This document shows positions 19,451-29,591 of a DNA stretch of 64,000 nt, one piece after another. Positions within the stretch are counted from its first letter, which is position 1. Every line of letters begins with the position of its first letter. The notes beneath the pieces are model-generated. The model did not search any database, was not told the DNA's origin, and saw only the letters and a list, made by a program, of their open reading frames with translations. A program made the position numbers and the translations under genes. This DNA is from JACDAE01 sp963717195 (GTDB taxonomy: Bacteria > Chloroflexota > Ktedonobacteria > Ktedonobacterales > Ktedonobacteraceae). The stretch is taken from NCBI GenBank assembly GCA_963717195.1, contig CAVQVR010000010.1:186001-250000 (forward strand), read 5' to 3'.

Positions 19451-19706
19451 TTGGTTCATTATGTGTATACCATTTTGGAGAGAAGATTGTCAACTCCTAT
19501 TACAAGATGAAAAATAATGATCTTATTCTGAATGGAAACTTTACATGATGGGTGCTTAAAATGGTCGCTACTATGATCTCAAAATGAGTGTATCCCAGGT
19601 TCAAGTTTTCCGTTCAGGGATCTTATTAAAGGAAGAGGAATAATGATCTTGACTCTTATTTTTAACTATGTTATGATCATTTCATTGAAATACAAGGAAA
19701 TACATA

Positions 19707-20807
19707 ATGAAACGCAACGACAAGGATATTGAAGAGGGCATCACACGGATGGAAATACAAAACAGAAATTCTTCAGCTACGGTCAAAGATGTTGCCCGCA
19801 AGGCAAATGTCTCGATTGGAACAGTATCGCGTGTATTTAACAATTATAGCAATGTTTCACAAGAGATTCGCCAACGTGTGTTGCAAGCTGCAGAGGATGT
19901 GGAGTATCGCCGCTCGGTGCTGCAAACGAACAGTACGATAAAAGAAATCGGCTTTCTGTACTGCCTCAATCTGGATACAAAGGCATTTAGGACGAATCCC
20001 TTCTGGTCGGGTATCTTGAATGGTGTAGAGAGTGAAGCACGAAAATACCAGATGAAAATTACCTATCACATGCTCAATGAGCAGGGGAGCAATTCCTCAC
20101 TCTTGCTCTCGATGATTCAGGGGATGAAATTGGATGGCTTGTTACTCGTTGGTCCAGCAGAAGAGGAGACCATCACGCTCTGCAAACGTCTTAACCTTCC
20201 AATGGTGTTGGTAGACAACTATGCGAGCGGGTTTTCCGTCGATTCAGTGCTTTGTGATAATTTCGACGGTGCCAGGATGGCGGTGAATTATCTGATAGAG
20301 CAGGGACATCGTCAGATTGCCTTGATTGGAGATCCAGTGTGGCAAAGTCCATATCCAGTGAAGAGGGTGTACACGATTGAACAACGTGCTGCGGGCTACC
20401 GTATGGCGTTGCTCGCTGCAGGTCTGGCGTTCAATTCCACATTGATCGAGACCAGTAATCTCTGCACCGAGGGCGGGTATGAGGCATGCAACCGTCTGCT
20501 AGATCGCAAGGCAGAGTTCAGTGCTATTTTTTGTGTGAACGATGAAATCGCTCTCGGCGCAATGAAGGCCCTCCACAAGGCAGGTCGACGTATTCCAGAG
20601 GATGTTTCATTGATTGGTTTTGATGATATTGCTCTGGTGGAACATCTGACGCCGTCCCTGACAACGGTGCGGGTGAATAAGGAGGCATTAGGGGCACTTG
20701 CGGTGCGCTCTTTGCTGGCACGTACAGCGAATCCGGAGATAATCGGTGTCACGAGTATCCTGGATGTTGAGTTGATCAAGCGCGAATCGGTTAGCGGGCA
20801 CTCGTAG
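19707..20807 (+). CDS. LacI-family transcriptional regulator
   Basis: Sugar-responsive repressor of 366 residues. The N-terminal LacI helix-turn-helix reads ATVKDVARKANVSIGTVSRV with the hinge region VLQAAEDVEY. A periplasmic-binding-protein-like effector domain follows (LDGLLLVGPAEE, FCVNDEIALGAMKAL, SLIGFDDIALVEHLTPSLTT). It is divergent from the GH5 gene and next to the glycanase block, so it is probably the local regulator of polysaccharide use. A likely ribosome site AAGGA precedes the start. Effector sugar unknown. Confidence 0.9.
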   Translation: MKRNDKDIEEGITRMEIQNRNSSATVKDVARKANVSIGTVSRVFNNYSNVSQEIRQRVLQAAEDVEYRRSVLQTNSTIKEIGFLYCLNLDTKAFRTNPFWSGILNGVESEARKYQMKITYHMLNEQGSNSSLLLSMIQGMKLDGLLLVGPAEEETITLCKRLNLPMVLVDNYASGFSVDSVLCDNFDGARMAVNYLIEQGHRQIALIGDPVWQSPYPVKRVYTIEQRAAGYRMALLAAGLAFNSTLIETSNLCTEGGYEACNRLLDRKAEFSAIFCVNDEIALGAMKALHKAGRRIPEDVSLIGFDDIALVEHLTPSLTTVRVNKEALGALAVRSLLARTANPEIIGVTSILDVELIKRESVSGHS

Positions 20808-20816
20808 GCGCGTTCA

Positions 20817-21237
20817 TTACAAACATTTCTCTTGATATGCTCCCCATGCCTGTAAGGGCAGGAGATTCCCTTTCTCACGATTGGGCCTTCCTGTTATTCG
20901 AGGGTTGCCCGCTTGAGCATTCGCTCTCCCAGGTCTTACACGCTCTCCGCAGGCATTGACCGAGAGCCCCCTCGGCAAGATAGTGTTTGCGGCGTTGATC
21001 CGCATTACGAGCATGGACCTTTGCAACCTTGACACGAGCCTTCTTTTTATTCTTCGAGCCTTGTTTCTTTTTGCCATAATGCCGTTGCACTCGCGCTAGA
21101 TGTTTCTAGTCTTGGGCTACGCAGCACGTCCCTCAAAGAAGTTCTTAAAAGCCGTATCTCCATGTCTGAGTGATTGTTGAAAGAGCACCGAGGAAACATC
21201 CTTGAGCCAGGGAAATTGTTCCTTGAGCGGGGCAGGG
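20817..21237 (-). pseudogene. Decayed TnpB (IS200/IS605 OrfB) remnant
   Basis: Three pieces of an RNA-guided transposon nuclease survive in order on the minus strand. An N-terminal piece near 21120-21240 reads FPWLKDVSSVLFQQSLRHGD and AFKNFFEGRA. A middle helical piece near 21000-21090 reads KKKARVKVAKVHARNADQR. A C-terminal tail from about 20995 to the stop at 20817 reads INAANTILPRGLSVNACGER. Intact TnpB is about 370-400 residues; here large internal deletions and frame changes removed the RuvC catalytic acids and the zinc ribbon. No TnpA is present. It is non-functional as protein. Confidence 0.8.
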
Positions 21238-21242
21238 TCAGT

Positions 21243-21343
21243 AGGTAATTTTGTCCAGGCGATGCCTGGACAAAATGGAGGGAAATTACACGATTCTGTC
21301 GATGACTCCCCATCTCCCCTCAAGCTATATGTATATGGTGAGG
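21243..21343 (+). promoter_or_regulatory. Upstream element copy 1 (before small membrane-protein genes)
   Basis: Box A GGTAATTTTGTC, then 40 bp later (start to start) box B AATTACACGATTCTGTCGATG, cut here as AATTACAC plus ATTCTGTCGATG. After 21 bases comes a -10-like box CTATATGTATATGGTG. It ends about 120 bp before the start at 21464. In this copy box A is also the left arm of a perfect 13-bp hairpin (ATTTTGTCCAGGC/GCCTGGACAAAAT). Five other copies are listed below. Confidence 0.7.
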
Positions 21344-21463
21344 ATAAGTAGCGCAGAAGGGTTTTCTGATATTGCCATTGGTCCCTGTCGGGACGACTCT
21401 TGCAACGAACGCAAAATCACCTGATGGTCACATTTGACCAGGAACAGAAGGAGAAACCATATT

Positions 21464-21847
21464 ATGAGGTTTTTGATGAATACAATGACGACTCCATACT
21501 CAGGCACAGGGCCAGTCAGAAGGAGAGCACCAGGTCTGGTGACGTGGTTGTTCTGGGTAGGCTTGACCGCTCTTGGGGGAATAACAGGCACTTTCCTGCT
21601 CAGCGTTGTTTCCAACGTAAACCCATCCCTCAACCGGCTTCTTATCTGGTGCTACCTGGCTTCGCCCCTCTTCTTCGTCGCGCTCGGTCAGTGGATGCTC
21701 CTGCGCCGCTTCTTTGCGCAATCGGGCTGGTGGCTGCTCACGGGCATGCTGGGGTTTCTCTTTGTGTACCCCTATCTTCTCATCTATAGCTTCTCAGCCT
21801 TGTTTACCAGTGGGCAGTCTCTGATTTTTGGCACCCGGGAGTTCTGA
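21464..21847 (+). CDS. Small membrane protein, probably first half of a frameshifted gene
   Basis: About 127 residues with three or four hydrophobic helices (LVTWLFWVGLTALGGITGTF, LIWCYLASPLFFVALGQWML, WWLLTGMLGFLFVYPYLL). AAGGAG upstream supports MRFLMNTM at 21464. The LGQWMLLRR motif recurs in altered form in the next frame (LMQGVLVIRR), which begins three bases after this stop. The two together look like one membrane protein of about 230 residues with an internal repeat, broken by one indel near 21845. Function unknown. Confidence 0.6.
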   Translation: MRFLMNTMTTPYSGTGPVRRRAPGLVTWLFWVGLTALGGITGTFLLSVVSNVNPSLNRLLIWCYLASPLFFVALGQWMLLRRFFAQSGWWLLTGMLGFLFVYPYLLIYSFSALFTSGQSLIFGTREF

Positions 21848-21849
21848 GT

Positions 21850-22161
21850 GTGAGTCTCTCCCTTGCGCTCATGTCACTCCTCTTTGGAAGTCTCGTGGGA
21901 CTGATGCAGGGTGTCCTGGTGATCAGGCGAGTGGGGGCAGTCTCCCGGCTGCTGCTCTGGTGGGTCATCGGCAGCGCCATCGCCTGGGGAGTCGGGTATC
22001 CACTCGGCGAACAGTTTCTGGCAAGTCTCCTCTGGCATTGGTCAACGTCATTCCCACCAGCCGCAACAGCACTGGTCGTAGCTACCACCTGGGGCAGCAT
22101 CGGTGCCATCACGGGGGCCGTCCTTATCTGGGCCGAACGTGTGCATCTGCAAGGTCAGTAA
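21850..22161 (+). CDS. Small membrane protein, probably second half of the same gene
   Basis: 103 residues from a GTG, with three hydrophobic segments (LALMSLLFGSLVGLMQGV, LLLWWVIGSAIAWGVGYPLG, GAITGAVLIWAE). There is no own ribosome binding site and only two bases separate it from the previous stop. It is probably the continuation of the gene starting at 21464. Unknown function. Confidence 0.55.
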   Translation: MSLSLALMSLLFGSLVGLMQGVLVIRRVGAVSRLLLWWVIGSAIAWGVGYPLGEQFLASLLWHWSTSFPPAATALVVATTWGSIGAITGAVLIWAERVHLQGQ

Positions 22162-22321
22162 TGGGATAGGCAGGTTCTCACCGGTTCGACCGACCCTACG
22201 GATGGTGCCCACCTGCGCCACAACTGAGTGGCTGGACGCAGTGGGCGAGCGGTCGCATGGGCCGCCTTCCCTTGCTCTCTCGGCCCATGTGCAGATTTAG
22301 CGGAGCCTGGCACGTGAGTTG

Positions 22322-22450
22322 TCACGATCCACTCTCCCGCAAGGCCGTAAACGCACCGGACGTTTGGACTTCTTTGTCCGACTTGACGACAGCAATGCGT
22401 GACGCCGCATCTCCTGCTGGACGCCTACTTGCCGGAGCTTTACGTGCCAT
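22322..22450 (-). CDS. Possible 42-residue basic peptide downstream of the cupredoxin gene
   Basis: ATG at 22450 preceded by AGGAGATAACG and only 22 bases after the cupredoxin stop. The peptide starts MARKAPASRRPAGDAASR and ends FTALRESGS. It has no recognised domain. The good ribosome site and position support it; the short length does not. The rest of 22162-22321 shows nothing. Confidence 0.35.
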   Translation of the reverse strand: MARKAPASRRPAGDAASRIAVVKSDKEVQTSGAFTALRESGS

Positions 22451-22472
22451 GGTCGTTATCTCCTAAGAGGTT

Positions 22473-22940
22473 TTACTTCACAATGATCGTTAAATTCATA
22501 TTTTGGTGAATGGTACAAAAGATGTGGTAGGTACCAGCCGTAGTGAATGGCCCTATCGAAACCATGCTGCTCGTCACTTGCACATTGTTGACAGTTGGCG
22601 CACTAGATTCCTTCATAGGGACCTGGCTGCCGTTGATCCATGAACCATTTGTCAAATTGTGGAATGATTGGGCTGCAGGAACAACCTGGAGATTTGAACC
22701 TTTCGCCACATTCACACACGATTCCTGGAAAGCGGTTGACAGGGTATGTACTATTCCATTGGCGCAGTTCCCACTGCCTCCACCGGTGGTAGTCGCTGTA
22801 GAACCGCCATTGTTTACCGGTGCGGAGGCACCACTATAGTTTGTAGCAGTGCCTTGAGTTCCACAGGCTGCTAACAAAATACTGCCGAGTGTGAATAGGA
22901 CAAAAGACATGCCCAGAATCCGCCATTGTTTTCAATTCAT
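22473..22940 (-). CDS. Cupredoxin-like copper lipoprotein with an early in-frame TGA
   Basis: Membrane-anchored electron carrier or copper protein. The lipobox LAAC gives a lipidated Cys, followed by a Gly/Thr-rich spacer and a plastocyanin-like domain. The type-1 copper ligands are visible: His in SFHNLTNG, then Cys, His and Met in CTIHQNM. Reading from the best-placed ATG (22940, GAGAGG upstream) gives M-N-stop-KQWRILGMSF...: codon 3 is TGA. Translation could restart at ATG 22910, still upstream of the lipobox, or the TGA could be a sequence error. The gene lies 100 bp below upstream element copy 2. Confidence 0.75.
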
Positions 22941-23040
22941 CGCTTTATTTAGTTCCTCTCATTATTTCAATGTCACACTGAACGTTATCTCGTTCCTTTT
23001 TAAACAAGATGTAGCTTGAGCATACTTCTGTGCAACTCGC

Positions 23041-23140
23041 CACAATATAGATATAGCTCGGAAGGATGCAGAGGACATCGTCAAAATCATGTAATTTCTC
23101 CCTCTTCTAGCTCTGGGAACCATTTAGGCAGAATTACCTA
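23041..23140 (-). promoter_or_regulatory. Upstream element copy 2 (before the cupredoxin gene)
   Basis: Reading on the minus strand: box A GGTAATTCTGCC, 42 bp later AATTACATGATTTTGACGATG (AATTACAT followed by GATTTTGACGATG), then after 20 bases GCTATATCTATATTGTGG. The rest of the 498-bp divergent gap 22911-23408 shows no gene. Confidence 0.7.
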
Positions 23141-23408
23141 CGCTTGCTTGTATACTGACAGCCTGGACGAAACTATGGACGAAACTAGAGGCAGCGGCAT
23201 CGTTGAGGAGCGAAGTACACGAGGAAGAGCCATGCATCCCCAGTTTCAAAACACACGGCTTTCTGGCTCATTGACTGTAACCCACTGCAAATCTATTAGT
23301 GAAAGAACGATGCTACATAGCGTCAGTCATCAATAGAAGCCTCAGGTGTCGGGCTACAAGAATGCTCAAACCGGCTAATTTGATTTAGATATAACGGAGT
23401 TAAGATTT

Positions 23409-23987
23409 ATGATCGACCATTCAAAAACATCACCTTTACAACGTATCCCTATAACGTCATATGATCGGACACCAACGAACTGGCGAGAGTGCGGGGTCGG
23501 CATCGCACGTATCATCTTCGGTCTGGTCTGGCTTATTGCTGCTCTATTACAGTGGCTACCCCCATTTCAAAATACCTTCGTTGCCCAGATTACAGCAGCG
23601 AAGGCTGGTCAACCCGGGTTCATTCAGGTCTGGATCACCTTCTGGGCGAACCTTGTCAGTGTCAATCCGCTGCTCTTTGCTCGTACGTTAGCCACCACAG
23701 AGACCATAATAGCAGTCTTCTTGATACTGGGCGTTTTGAGCAACCTGACATCTCTCGTTGGCATCTTCCTGTCGCTGGGCATCTGGGCCATCCCTGAAGG
23801 TTTTGGAGGACCCTATATCCCAGGGTTCAGTACCGATATCGGCACCGCCTTTCCCTATGCGATCCTCTTTGTCGTACTGCTCTGCCTCTCGGCGGGGCGC
23901 TATTATGGGCTGGATCAGCGGCTGACTCCCAGGCTGGGACGATTGGGCTTCCTGGCTTCCGGCTCCTTCAGGCGACGCCTGAAGTAG
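23409..23987 (+). CDS. DoxD/DoxX-family membrane protein (TQO small-subunit-like)
   Basis: 192 residues with four predicted membrane helices. The segment GGPYIPGFSTDIGTAFPYAI matches the conserved block of thiosulfate:quinone oxidoreductase DoxD and related DoxX proteins. In that family the protein passes electrons from thiosulfate or other donors to quinone, or serves oxidative-stress roles. No DoxA partner is adjacent. ACGGAG lies 10 bases before the start. Its biochemical role here is uncertain. Confidence 0.7.
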   Translation: MIDHSKTSPLQRIPITSYDRTPTNWRECGVGIARIIFGLVWLIAALLQWLPPFQNTFVAQITAAKAGQPGFIQVWITFWANLVSVNPLLFARTLATTETIIAVFLILGVLSNLTSLVGIFLSLGIWAIPEGFGGPYIPGFSTDIGTAFPYAILFVVLLCLSAGRYYGLDQRLTPRLGRLGFLASGSFRRRLK

Positions 23988-24083
23988 ATATGTGCATGCT
24001 TCAGCTAGTAGTTGAGGGTACAAACCCATACGTTAAGCATGATTACAAGTATCCATTATAAAAACGAACAGGAGAGTAAACAC

Positions 24084-24392
24084 ATGATAAACGATAGCGG
24101 CAGCCAGGAAGGGCAGAGACGAAGCATGGATGCCGAACGCAAAGAACTTCAGCAAGCCACTCGGCGCTTTATTCGAAGTGTGTTTCGTACTGGGGTAAGT
24201 TTAGCGCTTTTACCGGTCAAAAGGTTGCCGCAAAAGCCACAGCAGCATTTCTATACAGCTGGTCGTGAATTCACCCATGGATTGGCTACTCTCGTACATG
24301 AACTCGCCAATGGTCTCGAAGAGGTGGTGAAAGATACCAATACATCGACTAGCTTCGGTGAAATCCCTCCTTCGAATGGGGAAAAGGTATGA
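24084..24392 (+). CDS. Hypothetical protein
   Basis: 102 residues, no recognised family. ACAGGAG precedes ATG 24084; the longer reading from 24012 lacks a good site. The middle is basic (RKELQQATRRFIRSVFRTG) with a weakly hydrophobic stretch, and the C-terminal half has an amphipathic segment (THGLATLVHELANGLEEVV). Same strand and close to the DoxD-like gene, so possibly co-transcribed. Confidence 0.5.
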   Translation: MINDSGSQEGQRRSMDAERKELQQATRRFIRSVFRTGVSLALLPVKRLPQKPQQHFYTAGREFTHGLATLVHELANGLEEVVKDTNTSTSFGEIPPSNGEKV

Positions 24393-24494
24393 GACTGAAT
24401 GCTGTTCCTGAGAACCTGCTTGAGAGGATCGCACTTCAGGGCAGAGCTACAGGGGGCCTTAAAGCCGAACGTCAATAGTAGAGCGAGTAGGAGA

Positions 24495-27400
24495 TCAGGC
24501 GAGATGGTGCTCAATAGCATAGCGAGTGGCAGCACTGCGTGAGGTCACACTGACCTTGCTATAGATGGAACTGATATGGGTATGGACAGTGCGAGGACTG
24601 AGCACCAGCTTTTCGGCGACCTGCAGGTCGGTCAGGCCGCCCGCCACCAGGCGCAGCACCTCCACCTCCCTTGCCGTCAGACCAGCAGGATACGTTGGTG
24701 ATGAAGTCACGGTTTTCATTGGTGACGGGGTCGGCTTTTGCCCTTTTGCTGCGAGGGCTTGCTCCGGCGTCATGGATCGTCCCTGAGCCCATGCAGCAGC
24801 AAACGCTTTTTCTCCCAGGTGGACATGCGCGGCTGACACCGAGCGCTCATAGTCAGCAAGCTCAATCGGAGGAATAGGTATGCCAATAGCAACGCGTATA
24901 GCCTCTGCGGCTCCCCACAATTGTGCTGCCCACGCGAGCTTTTGCTGCGCTGCGATGATTTCTCCCAGTCCCAGCAGGCACGCGGCAATCACCCACTTCT
25001 CACCCAACTCTTCCGAGATCACCAGGCTCTCCTCGTAGCGCATATGTGCTGCTGCATAGTCGCCCTCGGCGGCAAGGACCTTGCCCAAAACAGCGAGGGA
25101 CTCAGCTGTGCCATGTCGGTGTCCCATTTCTCTATAGAGCATCACGCTCTTCTCGGAAAGTTGGCGTGCTGTAGTAAGGTCTCTCTGTCCCAGCGCTACC
25201 TGTCCCGAAAGCCAGAACGAGGCGGCAGTACCCTCTTTGAAACCAATTTCCCTGGAGATCGCGAGACATTCATCGAGCAGGGTGGATACTCTCGCCTGAT
25301 CATACTGGGATACAATGAGCACCTGAGCCAATTGAGAGAGTGCATGAGCAATACCCCTCTTGTTCTGCAGCTTTCGGTGTAACTCCAGGCTCTCCTCGAA
25401 CAGGGCGCACGCCCTGATGTACTCACCCTGGCTGCTTTCGAGCAGCCCCTGGACGAAGAGCGTCCAGGCGGCACGCTCCTCGTTGTCCGTCTTTCTGGCA
25501 AGTGCCAGGGCTTCCGCCATCAGGGAGCGAGCTGTTGGCGTGTCGCCTCTCGTCCAGGCTACAATCCCCAATAGATAGACGGAGTGTGCGATACCTGGCT
25601 GGTCTTCGAGCTCGCGATACAGCGCCAAACTCTCCTGACATAGGATCTTGGTGCGCTCATAGTCGCTCTGGATGAAGGCCAGGTTTCCCGCCGCAATGAG
25701 CGCCTTCGCCCGTACGGATGCCTCGATGCCCTCGCTTGCTGGCAGCACATGCTTCAGGAAATTCCGTCCCTCACTAATGTGCCCATGGACTCTCCAGAAA
25801 TCCCGCAGCGCTCCCCCCAAACGCAAGGCCATCTCTGTGTGGCGTTCGTCTCGCACGACCCCTCATTTCCAGGCTGCTCTAACAACCACTGCATCGCTGC
25901 TCGCAGGTTGTCATGCTCCCGCTCCAGGCGGTCCAACCATGCAGCTTGCTGTGGACCCCCAATCTCTGTCTCCGCATCCTCCGCAAACTGCAGATAGTAG
26001 TGAGCACGGGTCCGCTGAGCACTCTCCATCTCTCCCAGGGTCTGGAGGACCTCCAATCCATACTCGCGAATGGTCTCTAGCATGAGCAGGCGCGGCTCCT
26101 CTCCCTCTTGTTCCGTTTGTTGCAGCAAGCTTTTGTCGATGAGTGAGGTAACTCCATTAAGCACATGGAGCGCATCCTTGTGAAACGCGCCATAGATTGA
26201 CTCTATAGCCGCTAGTGTGCAGCCACCGACGAAGATAGAAAGGTGCCGGAAGAGTTGCTGCTCTTCGACTTCCAACAAATCGTAACTCCAGGCTATCGTG
26301 TTGCGCAACGTCTGCTGCCGTGCAGGAACGTCCTGCGCACCGCCAGTCAATACTTCCAAGCGATGTCCCAACCGTGTCAGGAGCGCTCGTGGGGGAAATA
26401 GTTTGACACGCGCCGCTGCCAGTTCGATGGCGAGAGGCAGCCCATCCAGGCGCACGCAGATTTCGGCGATGACGCGAGTGTTGGCGGGAGTCAGCCGAAA
26501 GTCGGGCCTGGCAGCCTTCGCCCGCTCCTGGAAAAGAGCCACTGCCGCATATCGTGAGAGCGTTTCAATCTCTGCAGGATCGCTGAGATCGGGCAGATCT
26601 AATGGTGGGACAAGAAACTCACGTTCCCCTCGGATGTGCAGCACGGCACGGCTGGTCACTACTACCTTGAGGTGAGGACAAATCGTGGCCAGTTCTGATA
26701 GCTGTGGCGCTGCCGACACCACTTGTTCGAAATTGTCCAGCAGTAGGAGCAGGCGCTTGTCTTGTAGAGAGGTTTTCAGAAGGTCGAAGACTGAGCGCTC
26801 TCCGGTTTCTTTGACATCGAGCACCTGAGCAATAGCAGCAACAACCAGGGAAGAATCGTTAATGGGGGCCAGTGGGACGAAGAAGACGCCGTCAGCAAAG
26901 TCTGTGAGCAGATCAGCTGCTACCTGCAAACCCAGGCGCGTTTTGCCAACACCGCCGGGGCCAGTGAGGGTCACGAGGCGCGTCTCTGGCCGTCGTAGAA
27001 GTAAACACACGGCCTGTATCTCTTTTTCGCGTCCGATCAGTGGGGTGGGTTGCGCGGGCAGATTTTGAGGCCGCACTTTCCATTGGTCCGATCTCTGTTC
27101 AGCTTCGGCCAGGCGTTCCCCGTAGAAATGCGGGGCAACCACAAAGACAGTCCGCCCGGATAACTCTGCTTTGCAGATTTCCTCCAGGGCCGTGGCAAAA
27201 ACCTGCACCTGCTCAAAGCGTTGTTCCGGGTTCTTAGCCAGCGCCTTCAATATCACATGCTCAACAGCAGGTGGTATGGTTGGAACCTTCTCACGTAAAG
27301 ATGGAGGAGGAGTAAAGGCGTGCTTGATAGCGATCTCTGTAGGTGAGCCGCGAAAAGGCCGATCTCCACTTAGCCATTCATAGACGACGACACCTAACGC

Positions 27401-27976
27401 ATACTGGTCGCTGGCCGGGACTGGATATGCCTGGATCTGCTCTGGTGCCATGTAGGCAATGGAGCCTGCCGCATCCTGAGGATGCTGGGAGCGTGAAGTC
27501 TGAACCATGACGGCAATGCCGAAGTCACTCAGCAAGACCTCGTTGTTGCGCCCCAGCAGCATGTTCTCTGGCTTGATGTCGCGGTGAATCAGCTTTTCCT
27601 GATGGGCATACTGCAAGGCGTTGGCCACCTGTGTGACGTAGGAGGCGACGGTGTCGAGCGGGAGACGCGTCCCCCGGGGGTGCAGCTTTCGCAGGTTGCC
27701 ACCGGGCGCATAGTCCAGGACCAGAAAGGGAGTCATGCCCTCCATGCCAAAATCCAGCACCTGGACAATGTGGTGATGCCTCAAGTGCGCAATAGTACGT
27801 GCCTCGGTGAGAAAGTCCTCAACGTCATTCCCTGCCAACTGCCCATGGAGCACTTTCAGAGCGGCCTGAGTATGCAGATGAATGTGCTTCCCCAGGTAGA
27901 CGGAAGCCCAGTTCCCCTGCCCGAGAAGCTGGATGAGTCGATAGTTGCCAAGCTGCTGTCCCACGCGGTCGAGCAT
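24495..27976 (-). CDS. Ser/Thr kinase - NB-ARC ATPase - TPR - LuxR one-chain regulator (one frameshift)
   Basis: Giant signalling protein of about 1160 residues. Kinase domain 1-275 (LLGQGNWASVYLG, HRDIKPEN, SDFGIA, APEQ); STAND/NB-ARC ATPase from about 330 (GPGGVGKT Walker A, LLLLLDNFEQV Walker B, GLPLAIELAA); TPR array about 680-1080; C-terminal LuxR helix-turn-helix (LTAREVEVLRLVAGG ... SPRTVHTHISSIYSK). It would couple phosphorylation, an ATP switch and DNA binding. A frameshift near 25835-25860 splits it, but the paralogue at 39006 is continuous there, so the intact gene is one chain. Start 27976 follows AGGAGGTGAGG; the upstream ATGs do not. Confidence 0.85.
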
Positions 27977-28229
27977 AGCTGCCTCACCTCCTGAGCGCAT
28001 ACCGACAAGTGAACCAGGAAATGGACGCAAAACGAGCCTGATAGACCAGAGAAAAGCCACTCTCAAGAAGGATACTGCTAATCACGAGTCGAGCGCCGCC
28101 TCATTTACTATACGCTACTGCTGGCAGAATTACAACTCTGCTGCAAAGTCCTCGCTGCCTGAGATGTAGTTGCCCCAGGGGACGAGCCAGGGCAACCCCA
28201 TCTGAAGCGCCATGCATTGATTTACCTCC

Positions 28230-29591
28230 TTACGTCAGCAAACCGGAGTAGTTACGCATAACCATCTGGGCACTAATCTGCCTGATGGTATCCAGCATCA
28301 CACCAACCACAATCAGGAGCGATGCGCTACTCAGCAACTGATTGCCGCCCACCTGCGAGGCGAAAGGCAAGACGGCCATCACACCCAGGAACGACGCCCC
28401 GCATAATGTGATGCGGTTAAGAATAATGCCCAGATACTTGCGCGTCGGTTCACCCGGTCTGTATCCCGGAATATAGGTTCCCTGCTTTTGCAGGTTCTCA
28501 GGGATGTTCTGCTGTTGCCAGACAACATAGGCGTAGAAGTAGGTGAAGGCTACGGCCAGGGCAAAGTAGGTGAACCAGTAGTACCATAGTGACGTATTCG
28601 CGACATAAGTGCCCGTCCACAGCGCAATACCCGCGATCCACTTGATCTGGCTCCCGACGAGGTACTGCGAGATCAGTGCCGGGAAGAGCAGCATGGACTG
28701 CGCGAAGATGAGCGGGATCATGCCTGTACTATTGACCTGCATCGGTAAATAGGATCTTTGCGAGGAACCAACCAGCAGGCCTCGCCCTACGGTGCGCCTA
28801 GTCGCATGCTGGAGGGGAATACGCCGTTGCCCCTGATAGATGAAGACAACGCCCAGCAGTGTCAGCAGGCCGATGAACAGGACAACAACGATACTGACAA
28901 TGCCACCACTATTTCCCCCGGTCGTCGTGCTAATCACAAATCCTTGCTGTACCAGTTGAGGAATGCGGCTCACGATTCCCGCAAAAATGATCAAGGAGAT
29001 ACCGTTCCCGATGCCGCGCTCAGTGATCAACTCACCAATCCAGAGCAGGATCATCGTACCGGTGGTCAATGACAGCAGGATGGAGAGTGTTTCCAGCCAG
29101 TTGGGACCAAAGAGATTGAACATATTTGCATCGAGAACGCCTGCACGTGTAAAGATGGTCGACTGCCCCACTGCCTGTAAGAAGGCCAGCGGTACGGTGA
29201 CGATGCGTGTAATCTGGCTTAAGCGGCGGCGTCCCGCCTCACCCTGCGTCGACAGATTGTGTAATGCCGAAATCATTGGCTGCAAGAGTTGCATCACTAT
29301 CGTGGTCGTAATATAGGGAGCGACCCCCAGGGCAACCACAGAAAAGCTGAGCAAGGAACCGCCGGAGAACACATCCAGCAGGCCGAGCAGTTGACCCAAA
29401 TTCTGGCTCTTGCCACTCCCCGAGAGATTAGTCAGGTTTACCAGTTCCTGGTGAGTCAACGGCACCGTAATATGGGCGAGGATGCGGTAGACTAGTAACA
29501 ATCCCAGTGTGAAAAGAAGCTTGTTGCGCAGATCAGCAATAGTCCAGATGCTGCGCAGCCGTTTCCATATGGAAGACCAATTTCCATCCAT
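28230..29591 (-). CDS. secY: Preprotein translocase subunit SecY (stand-alone copy)
   Basis: Protein-conducting channel of the Sec system, 453 residues, ten predicted membrane helices. It begins IWKRLRSIWTIADLRNKLLF and has the family blocks LSQITRIVTVPLAFLQA, LITERGIGNGISLIIFAGI and IPLIFAQSMLLFP. Normally secY lies in the ribosomal-protein operon next to adk; here it stands alone between a regulator and ftsH, so it is probably a second copy. Its promoter region contains upstream element copy 3. Confidence 0.9.
   Translation of the reverse strand: MDGNWSSIWKRLRSIWTIADLRNKLLFTLGLLLVYRILAHITVPLTHQELVNLTNLSGSGKSQNLGQLLGLLDVFSGGSLLSFSVVALGVAPYITTTIVMQLLQPMISALHNLSTQGEAGRRRLSQITRIVTVPLAFLQAVGQSTIFTRAGVLDANMFNLFGPNWLETLSILLSLTTGTMILLWIGELITERGIGNGISLIIFAGIVSRIPQLVQQGFVISTTTGGNSGGIVSIVVVLFIGLLTLLGVVFIYQGQRRIPLQHATRRTVGRGLLVGSSQRSYLPMQVNSTGMIPLIFAQSMLLFPALISQYLVGSQIKWIAGIALWTGTYVANTSLWYYWFTYFALAVAFTYFYAYVVWQQQNIPENLQKQGTYIPGYRPGEPTRKYLGIILNRITLCGASFLGVMAVLPFASQVGGNQLLSSASLLIVVGVMLDTIRQISAQMVMRNYSGLLT

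Noticed and set aside
22103..22466. Plus-strand 65-69 codon frames after the small membrane genes
   Set aside because: No ribosome site or domain; the opposite strand has a better placed small frame at 22322-22450.
25672..26085. 137-codon plus-strand frame
   Set aside because: Shadow of the kinase/NB-ARC/TPR gene around its frameshift; low-complexity translation.
28067..28229. Box-B-like AGAATTACAACTCTGC near 28120 as a seventh upstream element
   Set aside because: It lacks box A, GTCGATG and the TATA box at the conserved spacings.
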